Below are positions 1 to 7,947 of a DNA stretch of 19,682 bases, one piece after another; position 1 is the first letter of the stretch; each line of letters begins with the position of its first letter. A program made the translations under genes and the position numbers. The notes below the pieces were generated by a model. It saw only the letters and a program-made list of their open reading frames with translations. It made no database searches and was not told the origin of the DNA. Source of the DNA: CAZCJA01 sp964499015 (GTDB lineage: Bacteria > Elusimicrobiota > Elusimicrobia > F11); the NCBI GenBank assembly GCA_964499015.1, contig CAZCJA010000042.1, positions 1 through 19,682 of the forward strand. The letters are read 5' to 3'.

Positions 1-552
1 GCGGCCATTGACGCGCCTGACGAGGCTTTTTTGCCGTACAACATCGCGGCGACGTATTTATTGGAAGGGAAGTTTGACGAAGCGAAGCGCGCCTACGAAC
101 AGGCCGCCGCCATGACCAAAGACCCCGGTCTGCGCGCAAAAATCGCCTACAACTTGGGCCATGTGGAGTTTTACAAGGGCAACCGCGCCGGCGCCATCGA
201 ACGGTTCAAGGAATGTTTGCGCCTGACTCCGAACGACGTGGATGCAAAGTATAATATCGAGTATATCCGCGCCGGAAACGCCCCAAAAACGCCTCCGCCT
301 CAGCGGCAGGAACAAAGGAATGAAAACCAGAGCGGGGACGGGGAATCCAAAGACCAAGAGTCCGGCGAAAACAAGCAAGACCAATCTGAACAGCAACAGA
401 AAGAAATGTCGCAGAACGAAGCGCGTGAAAACGCCGAACGGATCCTGCAGATGATGGAAGAGCAGGAAAAAGAAAAAATGAAGAACGCCAAGCCGATCCG
501 CATGGGAGAGTCGAAGCCGGACAAGAAAAATGAAAGCCTTGAAGAGTGGTAA
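1..552 (+). CDS. TPR-repeat protein of the Bat operon (BatC-like), 5' end missing
   Basis: The frame is open from the first base, so the real start lies upstream; the visible 183 residues are a C-terminal part. Two TPR-like helical repeats cover roughly residues 10-85 (motifs such as YNIAATYLLEGKFDEAKRAY and YNLGHVEFYKGNRAGAIERF). After them comes a very hydrophilic Gln/Glu/Lys-rich tail with no fold I can recognise. Such a TPR followed by a charged tail, placed directly before BatD, is typical of BatC or of the C-terminal part of a BatB-BatC fusion carrying a von Willebrand A domain; the missing N-terminus decides between these. Bat proteins are linked to aerotolerance and envelope stress in Bacteroides and Leptospira, but the biochemical role is unsettled. 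Its last 23 bases overlap the batD start, which suggests coupled translation. Confidence 0.8.
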   Translation, partial: AAIDAPDEAFLPYNIAATYLLEGKFDEAKRAYEQAAAMTKDPGLRAKIAYNLGHVEFYKGNRAGAIERFKECLRLTPNDVDAKYNIEYIRAGNAPKTPPPQRQEQRNENQSGDGESKDQESGENKQDQSEQQQKEMSQNEARENAERILQMMEEQEKEKMKNAKPIRMGESKPDKKNESLEEW

Positions 553-2368
553 ATCATGGCGGTTCGTGCCGGCGCTTCTTCTCGCGCTGGCCGTGCACGC
601 GGACGCGGAGCCAAAAATCTCCGCGCGCGTCAGCGCCTCCGACCTCACGCTGGCCGATTCCGTCACGTTGACGGTTGAGATTTCCGGCGTGGGCAACGTC
701 TCCGCCGCTCCAGCCATGAACATCCCGGGCTTTAACGTCGAACGCGCCGGACAAACGCAGTCATTCCAGTGGATAAACGGCCAAACCTCATCGCTCGTCG
801 CCTACAATTTCATTCTCACCCCGGTCAGCGTGGGCAATTTTAAAGTGCCCGCCATTTCACTGGAACACGAGGGAAAAACCTACTCCACCGAGGCCATCGA
901 CATGGTGGTTCGTCCGGCGAGCCCCTCCAGCCAGACGGCTGCCGGCTCACAAGCGCCGCCCGAAGGCGCGCGCGCGGTTGACGTTCCCAGCGAAGGCTTG
1001 AAAGCGGTGTTCGTCACCGCCAAGGTGGACAAAAACAGAGCCGTCGTCGGCGAGCCAATCCTGCTGACCGTTCAATTTCTGCGCAGTCCGCAGGTGCGCA
1101 TCGCCGGACAGCCGCGCTACTCGGAACCGGACATGACGGGCTTCCTGATTGAACCGCTTAAGCAGCTCGAATATCAAACGATTCTTCAAGGCGCCCAATA
1201 CAACGTGAATGAAATCCGTTACGCGCTGTTTCCGACCGCCGACGGAGACTTTGCGATCGGCAGCGCCGCCATTGACGTTCCGGTTCAGCAAAACATCGAC
1301 GCTTTCGACCCGAACAGTTTCTTCCAGCAGTTTTTCGGCCGCCAGCAGGTGATGAAGCTGACCACCCGCGCAATTCCCATTCAGGTGCGCGCATTGCCGA
1401 AGAACAAGCCGGCGGACTTTTCCGGCTCGGTCGGCCGCTACAAGATCACCAGCATACTCGAAAAAATGAAGGACGAACCTGAAGTGGGAAAACCAGTCAA
1501 TCTGATCCTGACCATTCAAGGCGTGGGCAACATTAAAGCGTTGAAAGAACCCACACTCCCTGAAATGAGCGCGTTCCGCCGCTATGACACCATCACCAGC
1601 GCGAAAATAAACAACGATGGTAAATTCATTCACGGCTCAAAAGAATTTAAAGTTCTGTTAATTCCGCAGGTATCCGGGCAAGTGGTGATCCCGCCGGTCA
1701 GCTACACCTACTACAACCCCGACGCCAACCAATTCCAAACGGACGTTACCCGCGAAATCGTGCTGAACGTCAAACCCGGCGTGATCAGCGTCGTCTCGCC
1801 GGATTTTCCGGCGGTCTCGCCAGGCAGCCAGGCCAGCGAAAGCGTCCGCGTTCTGGAGAAAAATATCCGCTTCATCAAGCAGGGCAACGTTGCGCCCGCC
1901 AAGCCGCCGCTTCTGTTCCGTCCCGGGTTTTATATTTTAAATTCACTGCCGATATTGTTCGCCTTGGGCGCGGTGATTACGCGCTGGCGCCACCGCATCC
2001 AAACGACGCACGCGTCGCTCTTCCGCATCCGCGGCGCGAAAAAAACAGCGCTGAAAAAATTGCGCGCCGCGCGCAAGCTCATGAGCGACCCCAACCCCGT
2101 TCCGTTTTACGACGGCCTGCATGACGCCATCATGAGCTATGTCGCCGACAAATTGGAGCTGTCTCCGCACGGCATCATCTGGGAAGATGTGGACCGACAA
2201 CTGGGTGAAAAAGGCCTTGGCCAAGAAACGCGTGCCGTTCTGCGCGCCCTTAAAGAAGAGTCCGACGTGATCCGATACACCTCTTCCGAATACACGGAGG
2301 AAATGAAGCACGCCAGCCTCGCCAACACGGAAGCCGCTCTTGAAGAGTTGGAGAAGGTGCTCGGATGA
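530..2368 (+). CDS. batD: BatD family protein (oxygen-tolerance/envelope protein)
   Basis: 612 residues. Residues 1-26 form a signal peptide (basic start, then VPALLLALAV and an A-x-A site). The exported part (about 27-460) contains successive beta-sandwich units, each beginning with the typical BatD pattern of a strand followed by 'GEPILLTVQF' or 'GKPVNLILTIQGVGN'. One membrane helix lies at about 467-486, followed by a cytoplasmic helical tail of some 120 residues. This order (signal peptide, beta-rich periplasmic region, single C-terminal helix, helical tail) is that of BatD. The ATG at 530 lies inside the preceding gene; the ATG at 556 is in another frame, so 530 is the only start that gives a signal peptide. 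It overlaps the next gene by ATGA. BatD is thought to work with the BatA/BatB von Willebrand proteins, which should lie upstream of the window. Confidence 0.88.
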   Translation: MKALKSGKSWRFVPALLLALAVHADAEPKISARVSASDLTLADSVTLTVEISGVGNVSAAPAMNIPGFNVERAGQTQSFQWINGQTSSLVAYNFILTPVSVGNFKVPAISLEHEGKTYSTEAIDMVVRPASPSSQTAAGSQAPPEGARAVDVPSEGLKAVFVTAKVDKNRAVVGEPILLTVQFLRSPQVRIAGQPRYSEPDMTGFLIEPLKQLEYQTILQGAQYNVNEIRYALFPTADGDFAIGSAAIDVPVQQNIDAFDPNSFFQQFFGRQQVMKLTTRAIPIQVRALPKNKPADFSGSVGRYKITSILEKMKDEPEVGKPVNLILTIQGVGNIKALKEPTLPEMSAFRRYDTITSAKINNDGKFIHGSKEFKVLLIPQVSGQVVIPPVSYTYYNPDANQFQTDVTREIVLNVKPGVISVVSPDFPAVSPGSQASESVRVLEKNIRFIKQGNVAPAKPPLLFRPGFYILNSLPILFALGAVITRWRHRIQTTHASLFRIRGAKKTALKKLRAARKLMSDPNPVPFYDGLHDAIMSYVADKLELSPHGIIWEDVDRQLGEKGLGQETRAVLRALKEESDVIRYTSSEYTEEMKHASLANTEAALEELEKVLG

Positions 2369-3111
2369 AGCGCGCGCTCTTCGGACTTTTTTTAATCGCG
2401 CAATTCATGCCTGTCTTCGCCGCGACGCCTGCGCAGGTTCAGTTCAACGAAGCCAACGCAGCCTATGAAAAAGGAGATTTCACAAAAGCGGAGGAAATTT
2501 ACACCCTCTTGCACAATCAGGGCTACGGCGGCGCCGCGCTTTATTACAACTTAGGGAACGTCGCCTACCGCAAAGGGGACCGCGGCAAAGCGATCTTGTG
2601 GTATAGCCGCGCGGCCCGCCTGATGCCGCGCGATCAGGACGTTCAGTTCAACCTGTCCCTGGCCCGGTCGCACCTAAAAGATTTCGAAATGATGTGGGCA
2701 CGAAAATTTATTTATTACATCAGCGTCAATGAATTAGCGGGGATCGTCACGCTCTTGCTGTGGGGTTTTCTTCTTCTGTTCGGCGCGATGGCGCTGGATT
2801 GGATCAAAGCAGAAATTTGGCCGGGGATGACGCTGTGGACGACGGGGCTATTGCTGATCATGTTTGGCGCCTGGCTCGTTACCCACACGGTAATGGACCT
2901 GCAGAAGCACGCGGTGATCATGCAGGGGCCGGGAGAAGTGCGCAACGGTCCGGGAACGGACTACGCGGTCGGTTTTACGGTTCCGGAAGGTACGTCCGTT
3001 GTGGTGCTAAACGAGCGACCGGAATGGACGCAAATTGGAGTGTTAAACCAAGGACTCAAGGGATGGATTCGCGCAACGGAAGTCGAACGGATTACGGTTT
3101 CGTCAAGCTGA
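2365..3111 (+). CDS. BatE-like protein: TPR repeats, two membrane helices, C-terminal SH3 domain
   Basis: 248 residues. Signal peptide at 1-19 (MKRALFGLFLIAQFMPVFAA). Two TPR motifs at about 24-91 (FNEANAAYEKGDFTKAEEIY, YYNLGNVAYRKGDRGKAILW). Membrane helices at about 123-143 and 153-173. A bacterial SH3 domain follows at about 182-244, recognised by VRNGPGTDYAVGFTVPEGTSV, the W-x-x-I pair and the closing KGWI. This layout is that of BatE-type proteins that end Bat operons. Its start codon overlaps the batD stop as ATGA, so the two are almost certainly translated together. The 3' end overlaps the convergent gene at 3092 by 20 bases, leaving no room for a separate terminator. The SH3 module could bind cell-wall peptide or a partner; this is inferred from the domain family only. 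Confidence 0.82.
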   Translation: MKRALFGLFLIAQFMPVFAATPAQVQFNEANAAYEKGDFTKAEEIYTLLHNQGYGGAALYYNLGNVAYRKGDRGKAILWYSRAARLMPRDQDVQFNLSLARSHLKDFEMMWARKFIYYISVNELAGIVTLLLWGFLLLFGAMALDWIKAEIWPGMTLWTTGLLLIMFGAWLVTHTVMDLQKHAVIMQGPGEVRNGPGTDYAVGFTVPEGTSVVVLNERPEWTQIGVLNQGLKGWIRATEVERITVSSS

Positions 3112-5236
3112 CGTCCATCGTCTGGACCCAGCCTTCCACATTTTTCTTCTCTGAAATTTTAATTTTGTACCACTCTTCGCCGCCGCCCGCCGACGCCTCA
3201 ATCACTTTGTAAATCACAGGGGGAGAAATTTTCTGCTTCACCTTGGCCGCAATCGACGGGCGATCATAGACTAAAACGCCTTCCACGCTCGGCACGATCC
3301 ATTCCGCGGCAAAGGCCGACTTAAATTCCGGCTGCACCGCCTGGCGCTGCTCTTCCTTCATTGCCGCCGGCACTTCCGCCAATTGCAGGTCGATTCCGGC
3401 CACCCAGCCGGCGCGGCCGTCCTCTAACGTCAATAGGAACCAGCGGTCCGGCCCGATTTTTTCGGATTTCGTGGCCAAATACGGCGTCCCCGTTGCCAAT
3501 GCAAAAAGCTGTTTTGATTTCTCATCGGGTTTCGCGCGCGCGAAAATTCCGTCTTCAACAACTTCGAAGTATGTTGTTTCACGGCGCTCGGCGCGTTCTA
3601 TCGGCGCGGGCGCGGTCACCGCTGGCTTTTCCGCCGTTGGCGCCAAATCGTAAATCTTAATGGAATCACCGCGGACCCAGCCGGATTTCGTTTTGGATTT
3701 TACCTGGTACCATTTTTCCTCGTTGATCAGAACTTCAAAGGTGGCCTTCCCTTTGCTGCCCACGTCCAATTCCACGTTCGACGGGACTTTGTCGCCCGCG
3801 TTGGCATACAAGAGCGCGGGGGACTCTTTCACTTCAAAAAGCATGTCCACATAACGCATGCTGCTTTCCGGCTTCTTCGGGACCGGCACCTCGACCACTG
3901 GTTCTTCCTCAACGGGTTCTTCAACCGTTTCTTCAACCGGCACGGGCGGAGGCGGCGCGACCACCGGCGCTTCTTTCACAGCCGGCTTTTTCACGGGTTT
4001 CTCGACCGGCGCTTTTGCCGGCGGCTCCACTGCGGGCGGCGGTTCAACAACAGGAGGCTGTACCCCGACCGGCGGTTTGGCGGGTGGGGGAGGCGCCACA
4101 GGTGGAAGCATCGCGACTTTTTCTTCTTTGGGTTTCTCAACGCGCGCGGCTTGAGCCTGTTCCGCGCGGCGCTCGAGACGCGCTTGTGCGCGCTCGGCAC
4201 GAATAATCGCTTGCTGTTTCTGCATCGCCGTCTGATATTGAAGGCGGCGGGCGCGATCGTGGCGGTGCATGGCCAGCTCGACTTCATCGGACGGACGGAT
4301 GCGCAACGGATAGGGCGTGCTCGCCATCGCCACGCGCACGGTGGTGCGCTCTCCGGCGGTCAATCTGGGGGAATCAACGACCGTGCGCAAATAATTAACG
4401 GCGCCGTTGTCGCCCAGCCGCGCGAGAATAACGGCCACCGGCACGCGCACCGATTCCCACGGCGGATTTTTATAAATCGGCACAAGCAGTTCCTTTGCGC
4501 GCGGACGGTTGGAAACCGCGCGAATGTCCCATAAAGCGGCGTCAATTTTGGGTCGCACCTCGGCTACTTTCTCACGTTCGATTCGGGGCACAATTAAAAA
4601 GAGCGCGTCTTCAGCCAGCATGTCCGAAACCCAGCCGAGCGTTTTCTTACGAATGATGTCATCCGGCACCTGCAGCATGAACGACAAGCTGACTTCCGCG
4701 TACGCGCGAATCAACGGCTTTTGTATACCGCCCTCCAAGCGGATCTGCCGGAACAGCGCGTCCAGAGCGGCGGAACTTTCGTCATAGAGGCCGACCATGC
4801 CGCCTTTGGGAAGGTCGTTCAAAAACGGGCGAATCCATTCTTCATGAGAGGGAAATTTCAGCAGGGCCTGCAGGGCTTTTTCTCGCTGTTCGTATGTTTT
4901 CAGCTGATCCATGGCGATATCCATGATCGGCTGAGCCTGGCGTTCATTGATGTAGGTGGCCAATTGAACTCGGAAAATAAAATCTTTATCGACCGGCGGG
5001 TTTACGAAGCCGAGATCCACCCCCGTCATCCGATGGAGCATTGTGCTCCCGGCGCCGTAGGCGGCCGTTAACCCATACACGGAAGGACGCACCGCCTTAT
5101 CCACGAGCGACTTGAACCCCGTGCTGGCGATGTATAAAAAATAAAAAAGAATAATGCCCACAATGACCAGCGTCTCCTTGATTTCGGAGGCGCGGCGTAC
5201 GTGAAAAGGCATGAGTGAGCGATGTTCTGAGCTCAT
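3092..5236 (-). CDS. Membrane-anchored HEAT-like / proline-rich / triple SH3 protein
   Basis: 714 residues. One membrane helix at about 23-37 (no cleavage site, so probably an anchor). Residues about 85-305 are helical and look like HEAT-type repeats (for example VPVAVILARLGDNGAVNYLR). A charged, probably coiled-coil stretch at about 325-368 is rich in Ala, Arg and Gln. A Pro/Val/Glu/Lys stalk covers about 375-456. Three SH3-like modules then follow at about 460-530, 554-620 and 645-712, each with the W-Y/F-x-x ... G-W-V signature (WYQVKSKTKSGWV, WFLLTLEDGRAGWV, WYKIKISEKKNVEGWV). The design is an anchored protein that reaches across the envelope. The start at 5236 gives an ATGA overlap with the upstream gene; Met9 is a possible alternative. 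I do not know a named family for the whole protein. Confidence 0.8.
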   Translation of the reverse strand: MSSEHRSLMPFHVRRASEIKETLVIVGIILFYFLYIASTGFKSLVDKAVRPSVYGLTAAYGAGSTMLHRMTGVDLGFVNPPVDKDFIFRVQLATYINERQAQPIMDIAMDQLKTYEQREKALQALLKFPSHEEWIRPFLNDLPKGGMVGLYDESSAALDALFRQIRLEGGIQKPLIRAYAEVSLSFMLQVPDDIIRKKTLGWVSDMLAEDALFLIVPRIEREKVAEVRPKIDAALWDIRAVSNRPRAKELLVPIYKNPPWESVRVPVAVILARLGDNGAVNYLRTVVDSPRLTAGERTTVRVAMASTPYPLRIRPSDEVELAMHRHDRARRLQYQTAMQKQQAIIRAERAQARLERRAEQAQAARVEKPKEEKVAMLPPVAPPPPAKPPVGVQPPVVEPPPAVEPPAKAPVEKPVKKPAVKEAPVVAPPPPVPVEETVEEPVEEEPVVEVPVPKKPESSMRYVDMLFEVKESPALLYANAGDKVPSNVELDVGSKGKATFEVLINEEKWYQVKSKTKSGWVRGDSIKIYDLAPTAEKPAVTAPAPIERAERRETTYFEVVEDGIFARAKPDEKSKQLFALATGTPYLATKSEKIGPDRWFLLTLEDGRAGWVAGIDLQLAEVPAAMKEEQRQAVQPEFKSAFAAEWIVPSVEGVLVYDRPSIAAKVKQKISPPVIYKVIEASAGGGEEWYKIKISEKKNVEGWVQTMDVSLTKP

Positions 5237-5859
5237 TGTCCAATTGTAACCGGAACTTCCATTTTTTTAAACACCGCTTTACAAAGATCTTCGGCCAGCT
5301 TTACGTGCGGGGGGAGGACCGGGGCGGAGACCGAACAGAGAAGCCGAGGCGTCTTATAACCGATGACCGACACCTGATGGAAGCGGAGCCATAACTTTTT
5401 AACGGTGAATTGCTTTAAATCCGGTTCGGCGAGCGATTTTGCCTCGACGGTAGCCTTTTTCATTTGCACCCGGATTTCCTGCAGCGTTAAAAATTGAGTG
5501 GAAACGTGTCTTAAAACCATCGTCGGCTCTTTTTCTGCCGGTACCGACTCGGCTGACCAGCCTTCCGGATAATAAACGGTCAAACCAGAAGGGTGCACGG
5601 CTTTCAGCGTGAGCTCGGGAACAGAAACCGGCGCATTGGCGGGGCTAAATGCGGCATTTAAGATGAGGGCCGCAGCCATAAACAACCCGTGAAACAAGGC
5701 CAAAACAACCGCAGGCCAACCCGAGGCGCGGAAAAAACCGACGAAGGAAACGATCACGCCGGCCGTAAAGAAGCCGCAGGCCAAAAGCGGCCCCACAAAC
5801 GTCAAACAGATTAATCCGACCGCCATGAAAACGACGCTTGTTCGATTAGCGGATGTCAT
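5233..5859 (-). CDS. Small membrane protein with extracytoplasmic PsbP-like domain, function unknown
   Basis: 208 residues. The first 71 residues are very hydrophobic and hold two or three membrane helices (about 9-43 and 48-71). The rest is soluble; 'SGLTVYYPEGW' near residue 91 resembles the start of PsbP/DUF1795-type domains, but the match is too short to name the family. It is translationally coupled (ATGA) to the triple-SH3 gene, so the two products may act together in the envelope. Two starts are possible: the ATG at 5859 and Met12 at 5826. Neither has a clear Shine-Dalgarno sequence. A weak promoter candidate on the minus strand (TTGTTT at 5899-5894, 17 bases, TACTAA at 5876-5871) would place the transcript start close to 5864, which favours Met12. 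Confidence 0.65.
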   Translation of the reverse strand: MTSANRTSVVFMAVGLICLTFVGPLLACGFFTAGVIVSFVGFFRASGWPAVVLALFHGLFMAAALILNAAFSPANAPVSVPELTLKAVHPSGLTVYYPEGWSAESVPAEKEPTMVLRHVSTQFLTLQEIRVQMKKATVEAKSLAEPDLKQFTVKKLWLRFHQVSVIGYKTPRLLCSVSAPVLPPHVKLAEDLCKAVFKKMEVPVTIGQ

Positions 5860-5887
5860 AGTAGTAAAGTTTAGTAGAATCCTTTTT

Positions 5888-6565
5888 ATGCCGAAACAAT
5901 CTCATTTTCAGAAACTTCTGCACCAAATCCAGATCCTAAAAGCGCCCAAATACCGTCTCGCGACATTTGGCAGCTCCAAGATCGAGTACACGCTCGTCAC
6001 GGATGTGCCGGGGCTGCCGGATCGCGCCAAATTGCGTTTCGGTTCCGTCACGGCCGAGAAGCCGATGATCATTACGGCCGAGAACCTCAAAGACAAATTC
6101 GTCGGCTTCGGCGCCGGTTCCAAAGAAATGGCCGACCGCATGGTTAGCCATTACGGGGAAGCCCTGCGCGGGCTCGAATACCAATTCCACAACGAACCGG
6201 ATGCGATGCGCATTGAACTCGCCACGCCCGACCAAATCATCAAAGACATCAGCAAGGATTTCGAGCGCGAAGGGTCGTATCGCAAAGCGCTCATACGCGG
6301 CACGGAAAAATACTGGTCTCTCTCGATCATGAAATTTATCGTGGAAGAAACCATGGCGTCCTTTTCCCATAACGTCCAGGAACTGCATGACCGCGGCTTC
6401 TTTGAAGGGGAAAAACGGCTCTTGGACAACAAGCACCGCGAAATCAAACATCTCTTTGCGGCCGCGCAGAACGACAAGAAAATCCTGGAGCAGCTCGGCA
6501 AGAAGCTTAAAGAGTACGGGCTTTTTGACGAATACCAGGATGCGTTTTTCAGGTTAATACGATGA
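5888..6565 (+). CDS. Conserved-looking soluble protein of unknown function, coupled to ispH
   Basis: 225 residues from the ATG at 5888. A longer reading from 5825 would add 21 residues and overlap the divergent gene; the shorter start is preferred because residues after it are hydrophilic and well-formed. No signal peptide, membrane helix or metal-binding motif is visible. The N-terminal half seems mixed alpha/beta (ATFGSSKIEYTLVTDVPGLP; FGSVTAEKPMIIT). The C-terminal half is helical and charged (RKALIRGTEKYWSLSIMKFI, HNVQELHDRGFF, EQLGKKLKEYGLFDEYQDAF). I do not recognise the family. The stop overlaps the ispH start as ATGA, so co-translation with ispH is likely. That makes a role near isoprenoid or Fe-S metabolism possible, but this is only guilt by association. 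Confidence 0.72.
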   Translation: MPKQSHFQKLLHQIQILKAPKYRLATFGSSKIEYTLVTDVPGLPDRAKLRFGSVTAEKPMIITAENLKDKFVGFGAGSKEMADRMVSHYGEALRGLEYQFHNEPDAMRIELATPDQIIKDISKDFEREGSYRKALIRGTEKYWSLSIMKFIVEETMASFSHNVQELHDRGFFEGEKRLLDNKHREIKHLFAAAQNDKKILEQLGKKLKEYGLFDEYQDAFFRLIR

Positions 6566-7500
6566 AGATTTTAACCGTATCGCCCCGGGGTTTCTGCGCC
6601 GGCGTCCGCCGCGCCATTGAAATCGTCGACTTGGCTTTGGAACGTTTCGGCCCGCCCATTTACGTGCGCAAGGAAATCGTCCACAACCAGGCCGTCGTGG
6701 AGAATTTTAAAAGCCGCGGCGTGAAGTTTATCGAAGAAGTATCCGAAGCCCCAGCCGGCAGCTGCGTTATTTTTAGCGCGCACGGCATTGCACCCAGCGT
6801 GCGCGAAGAAGCCAAAGAGCGCCGCGTGCAAACCATCGACGCCACCTGTCCGCTCGTTACCAAAGTCCATCTGGAAGTTCACCGCTTTTTGCGCGAAGGC
6901 TATTCGCTTCTTCTCATCGGCCATCGCGATCATGATGAAGTGGTGGGAACCATGGGGGAAGCGCCTGGAAAAATCACGCTGGTTGAAGGGCCTGCCGACG
7001 CGGCAAAACTCAATTTGCCCGACACCAAGAAAATCATGGTGCTCACGCAAACCACCTTGAGCATCGATGAAACAAAAATGACTCTCGACGCCATCCGCGC
7101 GCGTTTCCCGCATGCCAAAACGCCGCCAAAGGACGACATCTGCTACGCCACGCAAAATCGCCAGGACGCGGTGCGCGAACTGCTCACCAAAGGCATTCAA
7201 CTTCTTCTCGTCGTGGGATCAAAAAACAGCTCCAACTCCCAGCGCCTTTGCGAAGTGGCCCGCGAACGCGGTGTGAGCGCCTACTTGATCGACGACGCCA
7301 AAGAACTGCAGACTGAATGGTTTAAGGGCGTTGAACTGGTTGGCCTGACTGCGGGCGCATCGGCCCCCGAATATTTGGTCCAGAATGTGCTCAACCGCCT
7401 GCGCAAAGACTACAACGCCGACGCCGAAGACGTTTTTGTACGAGAGGAAAACGTTGTTTTCTCTCTGCCCAAAGAATTAATGACACCCGCCGCGAGGTAA
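6562..7500 (+). CDS. ispH: 4-hydroxy-3-methylbut-2-enyl diphosphate reductase (IspH)
   Basis: 312 residues, normal length for the family. IspH makes IPP and DMAPP in the last step of the non-mevalonate (MEP) pathway, using a [4Fe-4S] cluster in the cytoplasm. All three cluster cysteines are in place: Cys12 (RGFCAGV), Cys96 (DATCPLV) and Cys194 (DDICYATQNRQ). Substrate and proton-transfer residues are also present: His41, His74 (SAHG), His124 and Glu126 (GHRDHDEVVGTMGE), the TQTTLS loop, and GSKNSSNS. Start is fixed by the conserved N-terminus and the ATGA overlap with the upstream gene. The product DMAPP feeds polyprenyl synthesis for the UbiA-type enzyme and, as DMAP, the flavin prenylation by UbiX; both are encoded further along in the window on the other strand. 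Confidence 0.97.
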   Translation: MKILTVSPRGFCAGVRRAIEIVDLALERFGPPIYVRKEIVHNQAVVENFKSRGVKFIEEVSEAPAGSCVIFSAHGIAPSVREEAKERRVQTIDATCPLVTKVHLEVHRFLREGYSLLLIGHRDHDEVVGTMGEAPGKITLVEGPADAAKLNLPDTKKIMVLTQTTLSIDETKMTLDAIRARFPHAKTPPKDDICYATQNRQDAVRELLTKGIQLLLVVGSKNSSNSQRLCEVARERGVSAYLIDDAKELQTEWFKGVELVGLTAGASAPEYLVQNVLNRLRKDYNADAEDVFVREENVVFSLPKELMTPAAR

Positions 7501-7509
7501 CCGGTCTCC

Positions 7510-7947
7510 ATGGCACTCGACGAGGAAGCCCTAACCAGTCTTGTTCGAGCGGAGTTGCCCGCTGTTTACTCGCTTAGCTTTCGCCTGTGCGGAAACCCCA
7601 CCGACGCCGAAACCCTTTGCCAAAATGTTTTTTCCGCCGCGCGCCGGCACCATCCCGACACAGCGCTGCTTAAAATCGTCGCCCAAGAATGGAAGACATT
7701 TTCGCACCAATCAAAGAAAAAAGCCGCCGCCCCCGACCCTCGCAAAACCGACGCTCCAACGCGCGCGCTGAACGCGCTGTCCGCCGACGAACGAATCGTG
7801 CTCATACTGCGCGACGTGGCCAAGAAACCGCTTAATGAAACCGCCGTACTGCTCGGCATCTCCGAATCAAGCGCAAAATCACGCCTTGCGCACGCACGCG
7901 AATCCTTCCGCCAAGCCAATGAGCGCATCACAGCCGCCAAACGCTGA
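7510..7947 (+). CDS. Short ECF-type RNA polymerase sigma factor
   Basis: 145 residues, shorter than usual for ECF sigma factors (about 165-200). Region 2 appears at about residues 8-45 (LVRAELPAVYSLSFRLCGNP, then DAETLCQNVFSAARRH, matching the usual D-A-E-D-L-x-Q-E-x-F pattern). Region 4 is clearer at about 88-137 (ALNALSADERIVLILRDVAK, then a helix-turn-helix at NETAVLLGISESSAKSRLAHA). The linker is reduced. The ATG at 7510 follows ispH by nine bases, with GAGG inside the ispH stop region as a possible ribosome site. The stop overlaps the next start as TGATG, and the next gene is an anti-sigma factor; that pairing is the strongest support. Its target promoters cannot be told from the sequence. 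Confidence 0.8.
   Translation: MALDEEALTSLVRAELPAVYSLSFRLCGNPTDAETLCQNVFSAARRHHPDTALLKIVAQEWKTFSHQSKKKAAAPDPRKTDAPTRALNALSADERIVLILRDVAKKPLNETAVLLGISESSAKSRLAHARESFRQANERITAAKR

Noticed and set aside
3858..4154. Plus-strand Gly/Thr/Ser-rich open frame
   Set aside because: It is the antisense of the Pro/Glu/Lys-rich stalk of the minus-strand triple-SH3 gene; low-complexity mirror, with no start context.
5838..5867. Plus-strand promoter TTGTTC ... TAGTAA before 5888
   Set aside because: The -10 matches only three of six bases, the spacer is 18, and it leaves a 14-20 base leader with no ribosome site; too weak to list.
5825..5887. Extended N-terminus for the gene upstream of ispH
   Set aside because: It would overlap the divergent gene's coding sequence and adds a hydrophobic stretch (LADVIVVKFSRILF) that does not fit the soluble protein; the ATG at 5888 is simpler.
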